From Allosphingosinicella sp042666435 (GTDB lineage Bacteria > Pseudomonadota > Alphaproteobacteria > Sphingomonadales > Sphingomonadaceae): DNA of 64,000 nt. Of the stretch, positions 1-9,213 are shown piece by piece. Location: NCBI RefSeq assembly GCF_042666435.1, contig NZ_JBHTDC010000001.1:372001-436000 (forward strand), written 5' to 3'. The notes beneath the pieces were generated by a model. That model made no database searches and had not been told where the DNA came from. It saw only the letters and a program-made list of their open reading frames with translations. Every line of letters starts with the position of its first letter. Positions within the stretch are counted from its first letter, which is position 1. The translations under genes and the position numbers were made by a program.

Positions 1-1461
1 GCCTGGTCGCGGGCGACGAAGGGATCGCCCGATTACGCGATCCTTGTCGCCGATCCTTCCGATCCGGCATCACGGCGCGTGGCCTATCAGGGCACGGGCT
101 CGATCGCGCCGGTCGACGTGTCGCCGGACAAGACCCGGCTTCTGCTCGCGCGCACCCTCTCCAACCGCGAGACGCGGCTTTCCTTGCTCGACCTCGCCAG
201 CGGCAAGGCCGAGGAGCTCGCCTTCACGCACGAGCCGGCGCGGTACGAGGAGGCGCGGTTCACGCCCGACGGCAACAGCATCATCGTCATCACCAACGCC
301 GACGCCGATCTGCGACGGCTGGTCGAAATCGACCTGGCGAGTGGCGAGAGGCGTGTGCTGGCGCCGGACCTGGAATGGGATGTCGAGACGTTCGATCTTT
401 CCGACGACGGGCGCATCCTTGCCTATTCGATCAATGAGGACGGTTACTCGCGGCTCGTCGTGCAGGATCGGGTGACGAGGCGGGCGCTGCCGCAGCCCGA
501 TCTGCCGAAAGGCGTGCTGACCGGCCTTGGCTTCTCGCCGGACGGAAAGCGGCTGGCGCTGAGCCTGTCGACCGCGACTTCGGCCGGCGACATATGGTCC
601 TGGGACGTGGCGGACGGGGCCCTCGCGCGCTGGACGCAATCGGAACTGGGCGGCCTCGATCCCGCCACCCTCGCCGAGCCGCGCCTCGTCCGCTTCGAGT
701 CGTTCGACGGGCTGTCCGTGCCCGCCTTCGTGTATCGGCCGACCAACGTCGCCGCCGGTGTGCGCACCCCGGTGGTCATGGACATTCACGGCGGCCCCGA
801 ATCGCAGACTCGGCCCGGCTGGAATCCCGGCGCGCAGCTGATGGCGGACACATTGGGCGCGACCATCATCCTGCCGAACGTGCGCGGCAGCGACGGCTAC
901 GGCACGCAATATCTGAACCTCGACAATGCCGAGAAGCGCGAGGACAGCGTCAAGGATATCGGCGCCCTGCTCGACTGGATCGCGGCCCAGCCCGATCTCG
1001 ATAAGGACAGGGTCGCCGTCTACGGCCAATCCTATGGCGGCTATATGTCGCTGGCGGTGATGACCCATTATTCGGATCGGCTGGTCGGCGGAGTCGAGCG
1101 CTACGGGATCAGCGACTTCACCACCTTCCTCACCAACACGGAGGCCTATCGCCGCGACAATCGCCGCGCCGAATATGGCGACGAGCGCGACCCTGCCATG
1201 CAGGCCGTGTTCGCGCGCATCAACCCGCTCGCCAACGTCTCCAGGATTTCCAAGCCGATGCTGGTCATGCAGGGCGCCAACGATCCGCGCGTGCCCCAAT
1301 CGGAAAGCGACCAGGTCGTCGCCGGCATCAGGCGCAACGGCGTCGAAGCCTGGTACGTCGTGTTCGCCGACGAAGGCCATGGCTTCCAAAAGAAGCCGAA
1401 CAACGACCTCCGCCGGGAGGTCGAGACGGTATTCCTGCGCCGTCTGTTCGGGGCCGACTGA
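1..1461 (+). CDS. S9 family prolyl oligopeptidase-type serine peptidase (5' truncated)
   Basis: The reading frame is open from the first base, so the N-terminus lies outside the window. The first part has repeated 'SPDG/TPDG' turns typical of a TolB-like beta-propeller. The C-terminal half is an alpha/beta-hydrolase domain of the S9 family. The catalytic triad is visible: Ser in GQSYGG (codon 1030-1032), Asp in GANDPR (codon 1282-1284) and His in DEGHGF (codon 1378-1380). These enzymes cleave oligopeptides and are often periplasmic, but the signal peptide cannot be checked here. It converges on addB with only 23 bases between the stop codons. Confidence 0.93.
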   Translation, partial: AWSRATKGSPDYAILVADPSDPASRRVAYQGTGSIAPVDVSPDKTRLLLARTLSNRETRLSLLDLASGKAEELAFTHEPARYEEARFTPDGNSIIVITNADADLRRLVEIDLASGERRVLAPDLEWDVETFDLSDDGRILAYSINEDGYSRLVVQDRVTRRALPQPDLPKGVLTGLGFSPDGKRLALSLSTATSAGDIWSWDVADGALARWTQSELGGLDPATLAEPRLVRFESFDGLSVPAFVYRPTNVAAGVRTPVVMDIHGGPESQTRPGWNPGAQLMADTLGATIILPNVRGSDGYGTQYLNLDNAEKREDSVKDIGALLDWIAAQPDLDKDRVAVYGQSYGGYMSLAVMTHYSDRLVGGVERYGISDFTTFLTNTEAYRRDNRRAEYGDERDPAMQAVFARINPLANVSRISKPMLVMQGANDPRVPQSESDQVVAGIRRNGVEAWYVVFADEGHGFQKKPNNDLRREVETVFLRRLFGAD

Positions 1462-1484
1462 CGTTCAGCCCGTCGGGCAACCAC

Positions 1485-4475
1485 TTATTCCCCCGGAGGA
1501 AGCTGCCCGTCTCCCCGGGACGCTGGCGAGGATTCGCGGCCATACCATTCGTCGAGGCGCATCAGCTGGTCGTAATCGCCATAGGGCGCATATTCGGGGT
1601 GGAGCTTGGCGGTGAAGGGCGCGGCCCCGGTGAGCCAGGCATTGGCGGCGGCGACGAAATGGCCGGCGGCGACGTTGGTGAAGTCGCCTGCGTCCAGGCC
1701 GGTCCGGCCGCCAACCGGGCTGGCGACGTGCCCCAGTTTCCCCGCCTTCTTCGCCAGCGACCAATATTCAAATGCTGCGGGGATCCCCTCGACCTCCTTG
1801 AAACCTCCTTCCCGGGCGATAAGCCCGAGCAGGCCGAGCTGCATCGAATAGCCTTGTGCCACCGCCTTGTTGGCCGGTGGCATTCCGGTCTTGTAGTCGA
1901 CGATGACGAGGCTGCCGTCGGCGGCGCGGTCGATGCGGTCCGCCTTGCCGCCCAGCTTCACGCCGGCAATGTCGATCTCGCCCCACGCCTCGGCGGCGGC
2001 GGGAAGGCGGCCGGCCTCCTTGTTGGCGGCGACCTCTTCCGCGATCCAGTCGATCGCCTCCAGCAAACGCGGCTGCCAGAGCGCCCGCATCAGCGGATGG
2101 GCGTCCGCGCCGGCGAAGAAGGCTTCCGCGCGGGGCCGCAGCTTCGCGGGATCGCAATCATCCTCCTTCATCCAGGCCTCGAGAACGGAGTGGACCGCGC
2201 TGCCGCGCCAGGCGGGGCTTGGATCGGCGTCGATCACGTCGAGGGCGGACACGCGCAACATCTTGCGGGCGTAGAAAGCGAACGGGTCGGCCTTCAGGCG
2301 GTCGACCTCGGTCACCGAAATCGTGCGGGGGCGAAGCGCGACGTCCGGAACCGGCGCGGGCTGGACCGCCGGCCGATAGCCGGCCGGCCGGTCGAGCGCC
2401 TGCGCCCAGCGGCGATGATAAGGCGACCGGGTGAGCCCCCCCGTCATCGCCTCCAGCCGGAGCCAGAAGCGCGAGGCGACGGCGGGCGCGCGTCCGTCGC
2501 GGCGAGCGCGGGTAACGAGCACCTGCCGGCCCCCGAGCGCTGTCGCGAAATCGTGGGCGGCAAGGCCGATGCGGCGTTCGAGGCCGGGCAAGCCGAGCTC
2601 CGAACGGACGCGCGGCGCGAGCCACGGGTCGGGCGTCGGCAAGGCCGGCCAATTGCCTTCGTTGAGGCCGGCGAGGATCATCAGGTCGGCATGCTGCAAC
2701 CGGGCCTCCAGCAGGCCCCAGATGAAGATGCGGGGATGCTGGCCGTAAGGCGGACGAATCGCGACGCCGGCCAGCATTTGCTCGAGGATCGACGGAAGGC
2801 TGGCCGCGGTCGGCCGGACGGGTCCGGCGGCGGCGGCCTGCTCCAGCGACGCGAACAGGTCGGCGGCGGCGCGGCCGGCCGGGCCTGCCCACACATGATC
2901 GGCGGTGAGCCGCGACGCTGCTTCGCGGATCGTCGCGAGCAGGCCCGCCAGCGTCGGGCGATCCGAGCCGAATTCGCGCTCCAGCGGCGCAAGCAACGGG
3001 GCGACCGATGACCACCAATATCCCGCTTGCTTGCGCAATGCGCCGTCGCGACCGCCGGTGTCGGCGAGGAAGGCGGCGACTCCTTCGAGCCCGGCCGGCG
3101 GGCGCGGGCCGCGCAGCGCAAGGTCGAGGACGCGGGCGCCTTCCAGCCAGGCGAGACGCGCGTCGCCCTTCATCACCAGCGGATGCTTGAGCAGCGCTAA
3201 CAGAGCGACAGGCGCGAACTTCTCCGCCGCCGCGCCGGCCAGCGCCAGCAATAATGTGCCGGCCGGCGTTTCGGAGAGCGGCCGGCCGGCGCTGTCGTCC
3301 GCCTCGATGCCCCAGCGCTTTAAGTGCGCCGAGACTCGCCGCGCGAGGCTGCGATCGGGCGTGACGAGCGCGGCGGTGCGGCCCGGTTCCTCCAGCGCCT
3401 CCCGCAACGCGATGGCGATGGCCTGGGCCTCTTCGGCGGGATCGGCGAGTTCCAGCGCGCGGACGCCGGTGAGGCGGCGCTCGGCAGGTCTCAGTTCCTG
3501 CCAGAGGCCGGTGAAGCGCGCCGGCTTCATCGCGTTGGCGATGGCGCGGGTACGGACGGCGGGGGCGTCGCGGCCCCCGCCCCAGCGCCAGCGCTCCACC
3601 TCGTCGCGGCCGACGCTCATCCGGTCGAGGAGGAGTTTCAGGTGGAATTGCGGATGGGTCTCGATCGAGCGCGGCCGGCGGCCGCTGACGGGATCCGGCT
3701 CGTGCGGCCCCAGCGCCCGCCATTCCGGCTCTTCCATCGCCACATCCAGCGCGGGAAGGACGACCATTGCTTCCGGCAGGCGGGCGACGACGCCGAGCAG
3801 CTCGGCGACCGCCGGCGCGGCGGTGGTGATTCCGGCGGCCACGACGAAGCCGCCGGGCGGGTTCGCCCGCCAGCGCCGGGCCAGGGCGCCGAGGAGGCGA
3901 TTGCGGCGTTCGGCCAGATCGATCCGCCCCCGCTCCTTGAGCAGCCTGGGCCATTCGGACAGGATCACGCCCAGCCGGTCGAGCGACTTTAGCCAATGGA
4001 GCGAGAGGTCGGGCAGCTCCGCCGCGACATCGCGCAGCCGGGCCGGATCGATCTCCTCGATCAGCAGCTGGTCGAGCGTGCGCGCGAGATCTTGCGCCAC
4101 GCGCAAGGCCTCCGCGGCGTCTGCTTCGCCTTGGTCCTGGACGAGGCGGGCGAGCAGCATCAGCCGTTCGACTGGATCGATCGCCGGCGGAACCGATTCC
4201 CCCTCCCCCATCGGCTCCAGCGCGCCGCCGATCCGCTCGTCCAGCTCCGGGTCGCCGACCGGAACGAGGCGCGGGAGCAGCAGCCCGCCACCTGATCGCC
4301 GCACGAACGCGTCGGTGATGGCGCGCGCGGCGCGATTGTTGGGGACCAGGATCAGGCCGCGCGCGAGGCCCATCTTGTCCTTCCCGTAGCGGGCGATCAG
4401 GCCGGCGGCGAGCGCGTCCGCGAAGGCGCGGTGCGGGGAAATGGTATAGACGGAAGGGCGCTGGGCGACGGTCAC
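1485..4475 (-). CDS. addB: Double-strand break repair protein AddB
   Basis: 996 residues, the usual length for alphaproteobacterial AddB, the helicase-like/nuclease subunit of the AddAB helicase-nuclease that processes DNA ends for RecA. The C-terminal PD-(D/E)XK nuclease signature is clear: GGKADRID followed by VIVDYKTG near residue 860. It is the last gene of the divL-tsaE-amgK-murU-addB series, starting 22 bases after murU. The last 15 residues after DEWYGRE are low-complexity and unlike the family end. The partner gene addA, which usually follows immediately, is not there; a convergent peptidase occupies the place. Confidence 0.93.
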   Translation of the reverse strand: MTVAQRPSVYTISPHRAFADALAAGLIARYGKDKMGLARGLILVPNNRAARAITDAFVRRSGGGLLLPRLVPVGDPELDERIGGALEPMGEGESVPPAIDPVERLMLLARLVQDQGEADAAEALRVAQDLARTLDQLLIEEIDPARLRDVAAELPDLSLHWLKSLDRLGVILSEWPRLLKERGRIDLAERRNRLLGALARRWRANPPGGFVVAAGITTAAPAVAELLGVVARLPEAMVVLPALDVAMEEPEWRALGPHEPDPVSGRRPRSIETHPQFHLKLLLDRMSVGRDEVERWRWGGGRDAPAVRTRAIANAMKPARFTGLWQELRPAERRLTGVRALELADPAEEAQAIAIALREALEEPGRTAALVTPDRSLARRVSAHLKRWGIEADDSAGRPLSETPAGTLLLALAGAAAEKFAPVALLALLKHPLVMKGDARLAWLEGARVLDLALRGPRPPAGLEGVAAFLADTGGRDGALRKQAGYWWSSVAPLLAPLEREFGSDRPTLAGLLATIREAASRLTADHVWAGPAGRAAADLFASLEQAAAAGPVRPTAASLPSILEQMLAGVAIRPPYGQHPRIFIWGLLEARLQHADLMILAGLNEGNWPALPTPDPWLAPRVRSELGLPGLERRIGLAAHDFATALGGRQVLVTRARRDGRAPAVASRFWLRLEAMTGGLTRSPYHRRWAQALDRPAGYRPAVQPAPVPDVALRPRTISVTEVDRLKADPFAFYARKMLRVSALDVIDADPSPAWRGSAVHSVLEAWMKEDDCDPAKLRPRAEAFFAGADAHPLMRALWQPRLLEAIDWIAEEVAANKEAGRLPAAAEAWGEIDIAGVKLGGKADRIDRAADGSLVIVDYKTGMPPANKAVAQGYSMQLGLLGLIAREGGFKEVEGIPAAFEYWSLAKKAGKLGHVASPVGGRTGLDAGDFTNVAAGHFVAAANAWLTGAAPFTAKLHPEYAPYGDYDQLMRLDEWYGRESSPASRGDGQLPPGE

Positions 4476-4497
4476 GAACCGAGCCTAGCCGTTCGGA

Positions 4498-5262
4498 CTA
4501 GGCCTCGCCAAGCAGCGCTTCCGCTTTCTTGATATTGGCGGGGGCGCCGATGTCGAACCAGAGGCCCTGATGGACGGCCCCGAAGCAGCGCCCCGCCTCG
4601 ATCGCGCGGTCCCACAGGATGTTGGTCGAGAAGGGGCCGGAGGGCATGTCGCCCTCGAAGAGCCGCTTCGACACCATCTGGATGCCGGTATAGACGAAGG
4701 GCGCCACGGCGCCCGGCTTGCGGCGGCGAAGGGTTCCCGCGGCGCTCATGTGGAAATCGCCCTGGCCCGCATGGCAATTGGCGCGGGCCAGCGGCACCAG
4801 CAGCAGCAACGCGTCCATCCGCGCATCGTCCCAGGCGGACGCGAGCAGGCGCAACGTGTCGACCGGGCCGTCGATCCACAGATTGTCCGAATTGACGACG
4901 AGGAAGGGATCGGCGTCAATCAAAGGCAGCGCCTTGACCAGGCCCCCGCCCGTTTCGAGCAATAATGCGCGCTCGTCCGAGATCGCGATCTCAATGCCTT
5001 CGACGCGGTATTTCAAATGCGCTTCGAGCGCATCGGGCAGATAATGGACATTCACCACCGCCTTCCTCACTCCCGCCGCGCGGAGCCGGTCGAGGCTGTG
5101 GTCGAGGAGCGCGCGGCCGGCGACCTCGACCAGCGGCTTGGGCCGCGTCGCGGTCAGCGGACGCATCCTTTTGCCGAGCCCCGCCGCCATCACCATCGCG
5201 ACTTCGGGTATCTCCGCCATGGGGTCGGGCCTGAGCGCGAGCGGCGCCTTGGTGCGGCTCAT
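4498..5262 (-). CDS. murU: N-acetylmuramate-1-phosphate uridylyltransferase (MurU-type nucleotidyltransferase)
   Basis: 254 residues. The N-terminal nucleotide-binding signature AAGLGKRMRPLTATRPKPL marks a sugar-phosphate nucleotidyltransferase. Directly after an AmgK-type kinase this is the MurU of the MurNAc salvage route, turning MurNAc-1-phosphate and UTP into UDP-MurNAc in the cytoplasm. The start at 5262 is chosen because it gives a 4-base ATGA overlap with the amgK stop, which indicates translational coupling; an internal Met at 5220 is an alternative. The MurU assignment over GlmU/RfbA-type enzymes rests mainly on neighbourhood. Confidence 0.88.
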   Translation of the reverse strand: MSRTKAPLALRPDPMAEIPEVAMVMAAGLGKRMRPLTATRPKPLVEVAGRALLDHSLDRLRAAGVRKAVVNVHYLPDALEAHLKYRVEGIEIAISDERALLLETGGGLVKALPLIDADPFLVVNSDNLWIDGPVDTLRLLASAWDDARMDALLLLVPLARANCHAGQGDFHMSAAGTLRRRKPGAVAPFVYTGIQMVSKRLFEGDMPSGPFSTNILWDRAIEAGRCFGAVHQGLWFDIGAPANIKKAEALLGEA

Positions 5263-6251
5263 GCGGCGGCGTCCCGCGTCCAGGCGGCGGCGCGCTTGTC
5301 GGCCGGCACATTGCGGTCGAACCACTCACGGACGGGGCCGAGCGCCGGATGGGCGAGGTTGCGCTCTAGATAGCCCCAGACGCGCGACTGGAGCGGCAGG
5401 TAATGCGGCTTGCCGTCCCGCTTCCACAAGCGGGTGAAGATGCCGAGTATCTTGGTGTTTCGCTGCGCGCCCAGGATTTCATAATGGCCGCGGAACGCGT
5501 CGGCCTCGGCGATTCCGGCGGCGGCGCAATAACGCTCGATCATCGCCTCCTCCAGCGCCGGCGCCACGTCGCGGCGCGCGTCCTGGAGGAGCGAGACCAG
5601 GTCATAGGCCGGATGCCCGGCCAGCGCGTCCTGGAAATCGAGCAGGCCAAGCTCGCGCCGCCCGGGCAGGACCATCAGATTGTCGGCGTGATAATCACGC
5701 AGCACCAGCACCGGAAAGCGTTCGACCGCCGTGAGCACATCCTCCCATACCTGCCGCCACGCCTCGAAGAAGCCCGCCTGATCGACCTCCAGGCCGACGG
5801 CGGGCGCGTAATATTCCGACAGAAGCGCAACTTCGCGGGCCATGGCGGCATCGTCATAAGGCGGGATGTCGCAAGGCGCTGGATCGCGGCCCAATGCGAC
5901 GAGCGTGTCGACCGCGCTCTCGTAGATGGCGCGCTCCCGGCCTGGTTCGCGCAGGAGCAAAGGTCCGACCCGGTCGTCGCCGAAATCCTCGAGGAGCAGG
6001 AGTCCCTTCTTTCGGTCGATCGCGAGCGGGCGGGGCGGAAGGAAGCCGCGATCGAGCAAGTGGTCGGCGACGGCCAGAAACGGGCCGATATCCTCATATT
6101 CGGGCGGCGCGTCCATCAGCACGGCAGTCTTGTAGCCCAATTGGACGCGGAAATAGCGGCGAAAGCTCGCGTCGCCGGCGAGCGGGCGTATCTCGGCGCC
6201 TGCCCAACCATGGGCGGCGAGGAAATCGGGCGCGGTGGGGGGCGGAATCAT
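5259..6251 (-). CDS. amgK: N-acetylmuramate/N-acetylglucosamine anomeric kinase (AmgK-type phosphotransferase)
   Basis: About 330 residues of the aminoglycoside phosphotransferase fold. The catalytic loop LRDYHADN and the metal-binding GLLDFQDA are both present. AmgK phosphorylates MurNAc at C1, feeding MurU, so that wall fragments are recycled without passing through GlcNAc-6-P. Start 6251 gives an ATGA overlap with tsaE; Met at 6263 has a closer GGGAGGGG sequence and is also possible. Homologues were long annotated as aminoglycoside phosphotransferases, but resistance is not implied. Confidence 0.88.
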   Translation of the reverse strand: MIPPPTAPDFLAAHGWAGAEIRPLAGDASFRRYFRVQLGYKTAVLMDAPPEYEDIGPFLAVADHLLDRGFLPPRPLAIDRKKGLLLLEDFGDDRVGPLLLREPGRERAIYESAVDTLVALGRDPAPCDIPPYDDAAMAREVALLSEYYAPAVGLEVDQAGFFEAWRQVWEDVLTAVERFPVLVLRDYHADNLMVLPGRRELGLLDFQDALAGHPAYDLVSLLQDARRDVAPALEEAMIERYCAAAGIAEADAFRGHYEILGAQRNTKILGIFTRLWKRDGKPHYLPLQSRVWGYLERNLAHPALGPVREWFDRNVPADKRAAAWTRDAAA

Positions 6252-6694
6252 GGGGGAGGCCATCGCCCCTCCCAAGCGGGCGGCACCGTGGCTGTCAAGG
6301 CGCGCACGCCCTCCCCGGCGATGGAGAGGTGCAACCGCAGGGCGTCGGGCCACAGAGCGGAGCCCAGCCGCTCGGGCCATTCCAGGACCAACGCCCCGTC
6401 GCGCTTCGCCTCGTCGAGCGCCAACTCCTCCAATTCTTGAGGATCCTCGATGCGATAGAGATCGACATGCCAGAGCGGCAGGCGGACATCCGGCGGATCG
6501 TAGGCCAGGACGATGGGAAAGGTCGGACTGGCCACTTCCCCCGAAAAGCCCAGGCCGTGAAGGATGCCGCGGCTGAGCGTCGTCTTGCCGGCGCCGAGAT
6601 CGCCGAACAGGGCGACCGCGTCGCCGCGCCGGATCTGCCCGCCAAGGCGCACGCCCAGCATTTCGGTCGAGGCGGGGTCGGGCAACGTAATCAT
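6248..6694 (-). CDS. tsaE: tRNA threonylcarbamoyladenosine biosynthesis ATPase TsaE
   Basis: 148 residues, the family length. Walker A motif GDLGAGKTTLSRG lies at residues 31-43, and the family motif WHVDLYRIED follows mid-protein. TsaE works with TsaB and TsaD to install t6A37 on ANN-decoding tRNAs. It begins 3 bases after the divL stop and overlaps amgK by ATGA. Linkage of tsaE to divL is common in alphaproteobacteria. Confidence 0.95.
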   Translation of the reverse strand: MITLPDPASTEMLGVRLGGQIRRGDAVALFGDLGAGKTTLSRGILHGLGFSGEVASPTFPIVLAYDPPDVRLPLWHVDLYRIEDPQELEELALDEAKRDGALVLEWPERLGSALWPDALRLHLSIAGEGVRALTATVPPAWEGRWPPP

Positions 6695-6697
6695 GGT

Positions 6698-9055
6698 TTA
6701 TTCCGCGCGCGGCAGGCGGAGCGTGACGGTAGTGCCGATTCCTACCTCGGATTTGAGCTCGATCCGGCCACCATGCGCCTCGATAAACTGGCGAGCGAGC
6801 GGCAGGCCGAGGCCGAGCGCCGCCTCTTCGCCGGTGCGCGGCGCGAGCGTGCGCTGGAAACGGTCGAACACGCGGGCGCGGTCCGCCGCGGCGATGCCCT
6901 TGCCATTGTCGGAGACCGCGATCTCGGCTTCCCCGGTGTCGCCACGGGCATGGAGCAGGATGCGCCCCCCCTCACCCGTATAGGCGACCGCATTCTTCAG
7001 GACATTGTCCAGCGCCTGGTGCAGCCGGCTGCGGTCGCCGACAACCGCACCGACCGAAGCATCGATGTCGAGGGCGAGGTCGATGGATTTCCCGCCGGCG
7101 GCCTCCCGGATGGCTTCGGCCGCTTCCCCGCACAAAATCGCGAGATCGACCTGTTCCTCGGCCAGCAGCAGGCTGCCGCTGTCGCTCTGGGTCAGATCGA
7201 GCACGTCGTCGATCAGCGCACCCAGGCGGCCGACCGATTCGATGATCGCGAAGACATATTCGGTGGCGGCGGGCGCCAGCTCGCCGGCATAGCCGTTGGC
7301 CAGCATCTCGGCGAAACCGGAAATGGAGGTGAGTGGAGTCCTCAGCTCATAGCTCATGTTCGAAACGAAAGCGGTCTTCAGGCGATCCGCATCCTCCAGC
7401 GCGTCGTTGCGCTCCCTCAGCGCCGTTTCGATCTTCCGGCTGTCGGTGACGTCCAGCATGGTGAAGAGCGCGTTGCCGTCGGGAAGCGGCACGGCGGCGA
7501 ACTCGAAATCGCGGCCGTCGATCAGCGACACCCGGCCGCTCCTCTGCTTGCGCTCGACGGTGGCGCTGCGGACCAGCTCGCGCACCAGGCCGGCATGGTT
7601 CGGATTCTTGAGCTTCCTCGCCAGATGCGGAGTCATCGCGTCGACGCGCGGATGGGCGGCGAGCTGCTCCTCCTCGAACTGCCACAGCTCGCGGAAACGA
7701 TTGTTCCACAGATGGAGGCGGCCGTCGGAGGCGAAGACGCCGATAGCCTCGAACAGATTGTCGAAGGTCGCTGTGCGGACGCGAAGCAGGGTGTCGCGCG
7801 CGCTGGCGAGCTGGATCTGCTCGGTCCGGTCCTCGAAGATCAGCAGCAGGCCGCCGTCCGGAAGCGGCTGGGCGACGACCCGCAGATGCTTGCCGCCCGG
7901 CAGCAGCCAATCCTCCTCGTCGGCGGCGAGGCCCGCCGTGAACCAGCTGCGCCGAGTTTCCTTCCAGTCGGGGAAGTCGCGCACCTCGGGCAGGTTTCCG
8001 CTTTCACGCATGGAATCGATGACCCGGTCGAATTCCGGCCGGTCGCCGAGGAAATCGGCCTTGAGCGAGAACAAACGCGCGAAAGGTTGATTGAAGAAGA
8101 TGAGGCTCCGGTCCCGGCCGAACTGGGCGACGCCCGCGGAGAGGCGGTCGAGCATGTCCCGCTGCGCGCGCACGAAACGGGAGAGGTCGGCGCGGGCCTG
8201 CTCCCGGTCCTCGACGTCGATCGCGTAGCCGGCGACGCCGGTCGCGCCCATGGGCACCTCGACCACCCGCATCATCCGGCGCTCGCCGGCGATGGTGGCG
8301 GGAACGGTGCGGGCGATCGCTTCCCCTGTCTCGCGCACCGCCGCTGCCTGGCTCAACGGGCTGCGCTCCTCGCTCTCGTCGACCAGCTCGATGCCGGCCT
8401 CGACGACCGTCATCGCGTCCTCGGCCTCGACGGCGGCGACATAGGCGCTGTTGACCATGGCGAGCCTCAAATCAGGGCCGCGATGCCACATCGGAAAGGG
8501 CGCCGCCTCGATGAGCGCCGACAGCGCCTCGATCGCGGTGGCGAGGCTGCCGACCTCGCCCCGCAGCGCCGCCATCTGTTCCTCGCTTTCGGTGGCGTCG
8601 ATGAACCAGAGGATGACGCTGGAAGGGGGATAAGGGTGCGGCGCGGGCGAACCATGGACTCGGTGGACACGCGCCGATCCCGCAGCGCGGACGGCCATTG
8701 AAAAGCTCCCGCCCGACGCGGCCGCCATCGCCACCCGCTCGGAAAGGAGCGCGGCGTCCTCTGCGGCGAGCCCCGCATCCTCGGCGGAGAGGGCGGCGAT
8801 GTCCTGCGGTTCGCCCGAAAGCCCCAGCGCGCCGGAGAGGCGATGCCCGCCCTCGATCCGCCCATCCGCCAGTACCAGCAACGGCATGGCCGGTCCGCTC
8901 CCGAGCAGGGCTTCGGCCCGGAGCGCGCCCTCGCGCCCGGCAGCCGCCTCCCGGCCGCGCCGGGCCGCGCGTATCGTCATCGCCATGCCGAGGCAGAGCC
9001 AGGCGCCGCAGACCACAGCGATGAGAGCGACGGCGTTGCGCGAAAGCTCGATCAT
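6698..9055 (-). CDS. divL: DivL-type PAS sensor pseudo-histidine kinase with Tyr in the H-box
   Basis: 785 residues: one N-terminal membrane segment (about residues 8-28), a long PAS region, then a HisKA/HATPase core. The phosphoacceptor box reads NMSYELRTPLTSISG, with Tyr569 (codon 7349-7351) in place of His. The ATPase boxes are intact (NVLKNAVAY, DNGKGI, LGLGLP). A Tyr at this place, the alphaproteobacterial context and the following tsaE identify DivL, which in Caulobacter binds CckA and DivK to control the CckA-ChpT-CtrA phosphorelay. chpT lies elsewhere in this window. The role in this organism is inferred. Confidence 0.9.
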   Translation of the reverse strand: MIELSRNAVALIAVVCGAWLCLGMAMTIRAARRGREAAAGREGALRAEALLGSGPAMPLLVLADGRIEGGHRLSGALGLSGEPQDIAALSAEDAGLAAEDAALLSERVAMAAASGGSFSMAVRAAGSARVHRVHGSPAPHPYPPSSVILWFIDATESEEQMAALRGEVGSLATAIEALSALIEAAPFPMWHRGPDLRLAMVNSAYVAAVEAEDAMTVVEAGIELVDESEERSPLSQAAAVRETGEAIARTVPATIAGERRMMRVVEVPMGATGVAGYAIDVEDREQARADLSRFVRAQRDMLDRLSAGVAQFGRDRSLIFFNQPFARLFSLKADFLGDRPEFDRVIDSMRESGNLPEVRDFPDWKETRRSWFTAGLAADEEDWLLPGGKHLRVVAQPLPDGGLLLIFEDRTEQIQLASARDTLLRVRTATFDNLFEAIGVFASDGRLHLWNNRFRELWQFEEEQLAAHPRVDAMTPHLARKLKNPNHAGLVRELVRSATVERKQRSGRVSLIDGRDFEFAAVPLPDGNALFTMLDVTDSRKIETALRERNDALEDADRLKTAFVSNMSYELRTPLTSISGFAEMLANGYAGELAPAATEYVFAIIESVGRLGALIDDVLDLTQSDSGSLLLAEEQVDLAILCGEAAEAIREAAGGKSIDLALDIDASVGAVVGDRSRLHQALDNVLKNAVAYTGEGGRILLHARGDTGEAEIAVSDNGKGIAAADRARVFDRFQRTLAPRTGEEAALGLGLPLARQFIEAHGGRIELKSEVGIGTTVTLRLPRAE

Positions 9056-9162
9056 TCACCCAGGGTCCGGCGCCGATCGCCGCAGCAGGAGAAGCCGGGA
9101 TGCATGACGATTGTCTAGACGGCACCGGGCGATAGCGAAAGCCTTCCCGAAGCCGATACCAA

Positions 9163-9191
9163 AAAGGCCCGGACCTGGGGTCCGGGCCTTT
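9163..9191 (-). terminator. Rho-independent terminator of the TonB receptor gene
   Basis: A perfect 10-bp stem (9166-9175 with 9179-9188) and a 3-base loop are followed on the minus strand by a T run (9165-9161). It lies 23 bases past the receptor stop codon and isolates it from divL. Confidence 0.88.
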
Positions 9192-9213
9192 CGGTGTGTC
9201 TTGGCCAAAGCGC

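Noticed and set aside
5259..6251. Aminoglycoside resistance by the phosphotransferase-fold gene
   Set aside because: The neighbour murU and the operon context fit AmgK; the fold alone does not show drug resistance.
5894..8701. A 935-codon open frame opposite divL, tsaE and amgK
   Set aside because: It is a G+C-driven shadow. The minus strand holds three recognised genes with motifs, and the frame has no family features or ribosome site.
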